Source: Leptospira_B sp964571605 (GTDB lineage Bacteria > Spirochaetota > Leptospiria > Leptospirales > Leptospiraceae). From it: a stretch of DNA of 7,331 nucleotides. The stretch covers positions 1 through 7,331 of the forward strand of contig CAZNCS010000208.1 of the NCBI GenBank assembly GCA_964571605.1. Direction: 5' to 3'. Shown here in pieces: positions 6,265 through 7,331 of this stretch (positions are counted from its first letter, which is position 1; every line of letters starts with the position of its first letter). The notes below the pieces were generated by a model. That model did no database searches and was not told where the DNA came from. It saw only the letters and a program-made list of their open reading frames with translations. A program made the translations under genes and the position numbers.

Positions 6265-6672
6265 ATGAGACAACAAGACTTTTTTAGTGAAGTTCGCAGA
6301 ATGCAGAACCGTATCCATAACCTATTTGATCCTATTTGGGAAGGGGGTCGGAGCTACCCAGCCGTAAACGTGTATTCCGATCAGGATAAAATCACCGTCA
6401 CTGCCGAAGTTCCGGGTTTGAACCCCGAGGATCTGGAAATCACAGTAGCCCATAATCTTCTCACCATATCCGGAGAATTGAAAGATCCGGACGCAACCGG
6501 TCCTCGCCGACTCGAAAGATCCAAAGGAAAGTTCAAACGTCAGTTGGAACTCCCACTCGCAGTAGATTCCGAAAAAGTGCAAGCTACCGTAAAAGACGGG
6601 ATTCTGAGCCTGGTACTTCCGGTACAAGAGAGTGAAAAACCCAGAAAGATTCGAATCGAATCCAAAGTTTAA
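6265..6672 (+). CDS. Small heat shock protein, Hsp20/alpha-crystallin family (first of pair)
   Basis: From the ATG at 6265 the product is 135 residues, typical for a bacterial small Hsp: an ATP-independent cytoplasmic chaperone that holds unfolding proteins in large oligomers. A short N-terminal arm (MRQQDFFSEVRRMQ) leads into an alpha-crystallin domain at about residues 29-120: YPAVNVYSDQDKITVTAEVPG, LEITVAHNLLTISGEL, KFKRQLELPLAVD and the signature VKDGILSLVLPV. The tail KIRIESKV carries an I-x-I motif (IRI) used for oligomer contacts. The gene is followed after 15 bp by a second small-Hsp gene, forming an operon, and is preceded by two CIRCE-like operators, so heat induction through HrcA is likely. 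The two proteins may assemble together, as in other bacterial small-Hsp pairs; that is inference. Confidence 0.93.
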   Translation: MRQQDFFSEVRRMQNRIHNLFDPIWEGGRSYPAVNVYSDQDKITVTAEVPGLNPEDLEITVAHNLLTISGELKDPDATGPRRLERSKGKFKRQLELPLAVDSEKVQATVKDGILSLVLPVQESEKPRKIRIESKV

Positions 6673-6673
6673 G

Positions 6674-6680
6674 AAAGGAG
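6674..6680 (+). promoter_or_regulatory. Ribosome binding site that fixes the second small-Hsp start
   Basis: AAAGGAG ends seven bases before the ATG at 6688. The ATG at 6682 is only one base away, too close for initiation. Confidence 0.8.
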
Positions 6681-6687
6681 AATGAAG

Positions 6688-7083
6688 ATGAGCGTTGCAG
6701 AATTACTCAAAAACGAAACCAAACAGAACCCGGATACAGTGAGAGAAGGGACTCGCAAACCTGTATATACTCCGGCAACGGATCTATACACGAATGAAGA
6801 AGAACATACCTTGTTGATCGACCTTCCGGGTGTTCAAAATTCCGAATTGGAAATTTCTCTGGAAAAAAACGAACTTAGGGTTTCCGCAAAAACTATAACA
6901 TCCGAAACGACGGGAGAACTTCGTTATTCGGAATACAGAACCGGAGATTATCGCAGAAGTTTCCTTCTTTCCGAACCTGTAGAAGAGGACAAAATCTCCG
7001 CGGTTCTGAAAAACGGAGTTCTTGAAATCAAACTTCCCCGCAAAAAACCTCTGAGCAAAAAAATAGAAGTAAAAACTTCTTAA
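6688..7083 (+). CDS. Small heat shock protein, Hsp20/alpha-crystallin family (second of pair)
   Basis: From the ATG at 6688 the product is 131 residues. After an N-terminal arm (MSVAELLKNETKQNPD) comes an alpha-crystallin domain at about residues 28-120: YTPATDLYTNEEEHTLLIDL, PGVQNSELEISLEKNELRVS, then YRRSFLLSEPVEEDKISAVL and the signature KNGVLEIKLPRKK. The tail KKIEVKTS has an I-x-V motif (IEV) for oligomer assembly. An in-frame ATG at 6682 is less likely because the ribosome binding site is then only one base away. It is co-transcribed with the preceding small-Hsp gene (15 bp gap) under the CIRCE-like operators and ends before a strong terminator. The paralogues differ widely outside the core motifs, so this is an old duplication or a deliberate pair rather than a recent copy. 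Confidence 0.93.
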   Translation: MSVAELLKNETKQNPDTVREGTRKPVYTPATDLYTNEEEHTLLIDLPGVQNSELEISLEKNELRVSAKTITSETTGELRYSEYRTGDYRRSFLLSEPVEEDKISAVLKNGVLEIKLPRKKPLSKKIEVKTS

Positions 7084-7117
7084 TCGACATTTCGATACAA
7101 CCTAACTACTCAATCTG

Positions 7118-7144
7118 CCGGAGAAAATTCTCCGGTTTTTTTTT
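7118..7144 (+). terminator. Intrinsic terminator of the small-Hsp operon
   Basis: CCGGAGAA (7118-7125) and TTCTCCGG (7128-7135) are perfect complements, leaving a six- to seven-pair stem once the tight loop opens, followed by nine T (7136-7144). It starts 35 bp after the second Hsp stop codon. Confidence 0.93.
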
Positions 7145-7177
7145 GCCCGAATTCGAGTTAAAGTTTTCTCTGGTCTT

Positions 7178-7331
7178 ATGAGAACTTTTGCCTTACTGAC
7201 TCTTTCGAATCTGTTTATGACTTTTGCTTGGTATGGGCATCTGAAATTTTTCCAAAACTTTCCCTTATGGAAAACGATTCTTATCTCCTGGGGAATCGCA
7301 CTTTTTGAATATTGCCTAATGGTCCCGGCGA
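7178..7331 (+). CDS. DUF486 (DMT-like) small membrane protein, C-terminus cut by window edge
   Basis: Reading begins at the ATG at 7178 and stays open to the right edge: 51 codons of a family usually about 110-120 residues long. The visible part, MRTFALLTLSNLFMTFAWYG and then HLKFF, LWKTILISWGIALFEYCLMV, matches DUF486 membrane proteins, which are distant relatives of small drug/metabolite transporters. Two hydrophobic segments (about 2-18 and 32-50) are seen. No strong ribosome binding site precedes the start, but no alternative start lies nearby. It follows the terminator of the small-Hsp operon, so it is a separate transcription unit. Substrate and function are unknown. Confidence 0.85.
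   Translation, partial: MRTFALLTLSNLFMTFAWYGHLKFFQNFPLWKTILISWGIALFEYCLMVPA

Overview
The window looks like chromosomal DNA from a spirochaete, most probably Leptospira. This is an inference, not a database match. The support is two lipoproteins with relaxed spirochaete-type lipoboxes (one of them an SBBP-repeat propeller), a small-Hsp pair under CIRCE-like operators, moderately AT-rich DNA and mostly single-gene transcription units.

Left part (1-2700): two minus-strand genes for predicted lipoproteins. One is a CapA/PGA_cap-domain protein cut by the left edge. The other is a complete SBBP-repeat protein that reads as a seven-bladed beta-propeller. A 29-bp imperfect direct repeat (27/29 identical) with an internal dyad lies upstream of each gene, suggesting either a shared operator or the borders of a duplicated or inserted module. 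Next (2704-3458), also on the minus strand, is a VapBC-type toxin-antitoxin pair: an RHH antitoxin followed by a PIN-domain toxin, with a perfect 22-bp palindrome touching the antitoxin start codon.

Middle part (3575-5957): minus-strand genes for a DASS/SLC13 sodium-coupled anion transporter and for PurU (formyltetrahydrofolate deformylase). The PurU start is best placed at an internal TTG with a strong ribosome binding site.

Right part (6158-7331), plus strand: two CIRCE-like inverted repeats, about 61 bp centre to centre, precede a two-gene operon of small heat shock proteins (Hsp20/alpha-crystallin). The operon ends in a strong intrinsic terminator. After it begins a DUF486 small membrane protein, cut by the right edge.

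Most of the genes belong to known families. The parts that deserve attention are regulatory: the double CIRCE arrangement, the repeated dyad element and the toxin-antitoxin operator. I found no tRNA, rRNA, CRISPR array or transposase. No gap between genes exceeds about 310 bases; the longest is the purU-hsp20 divergent region (5958-6264).
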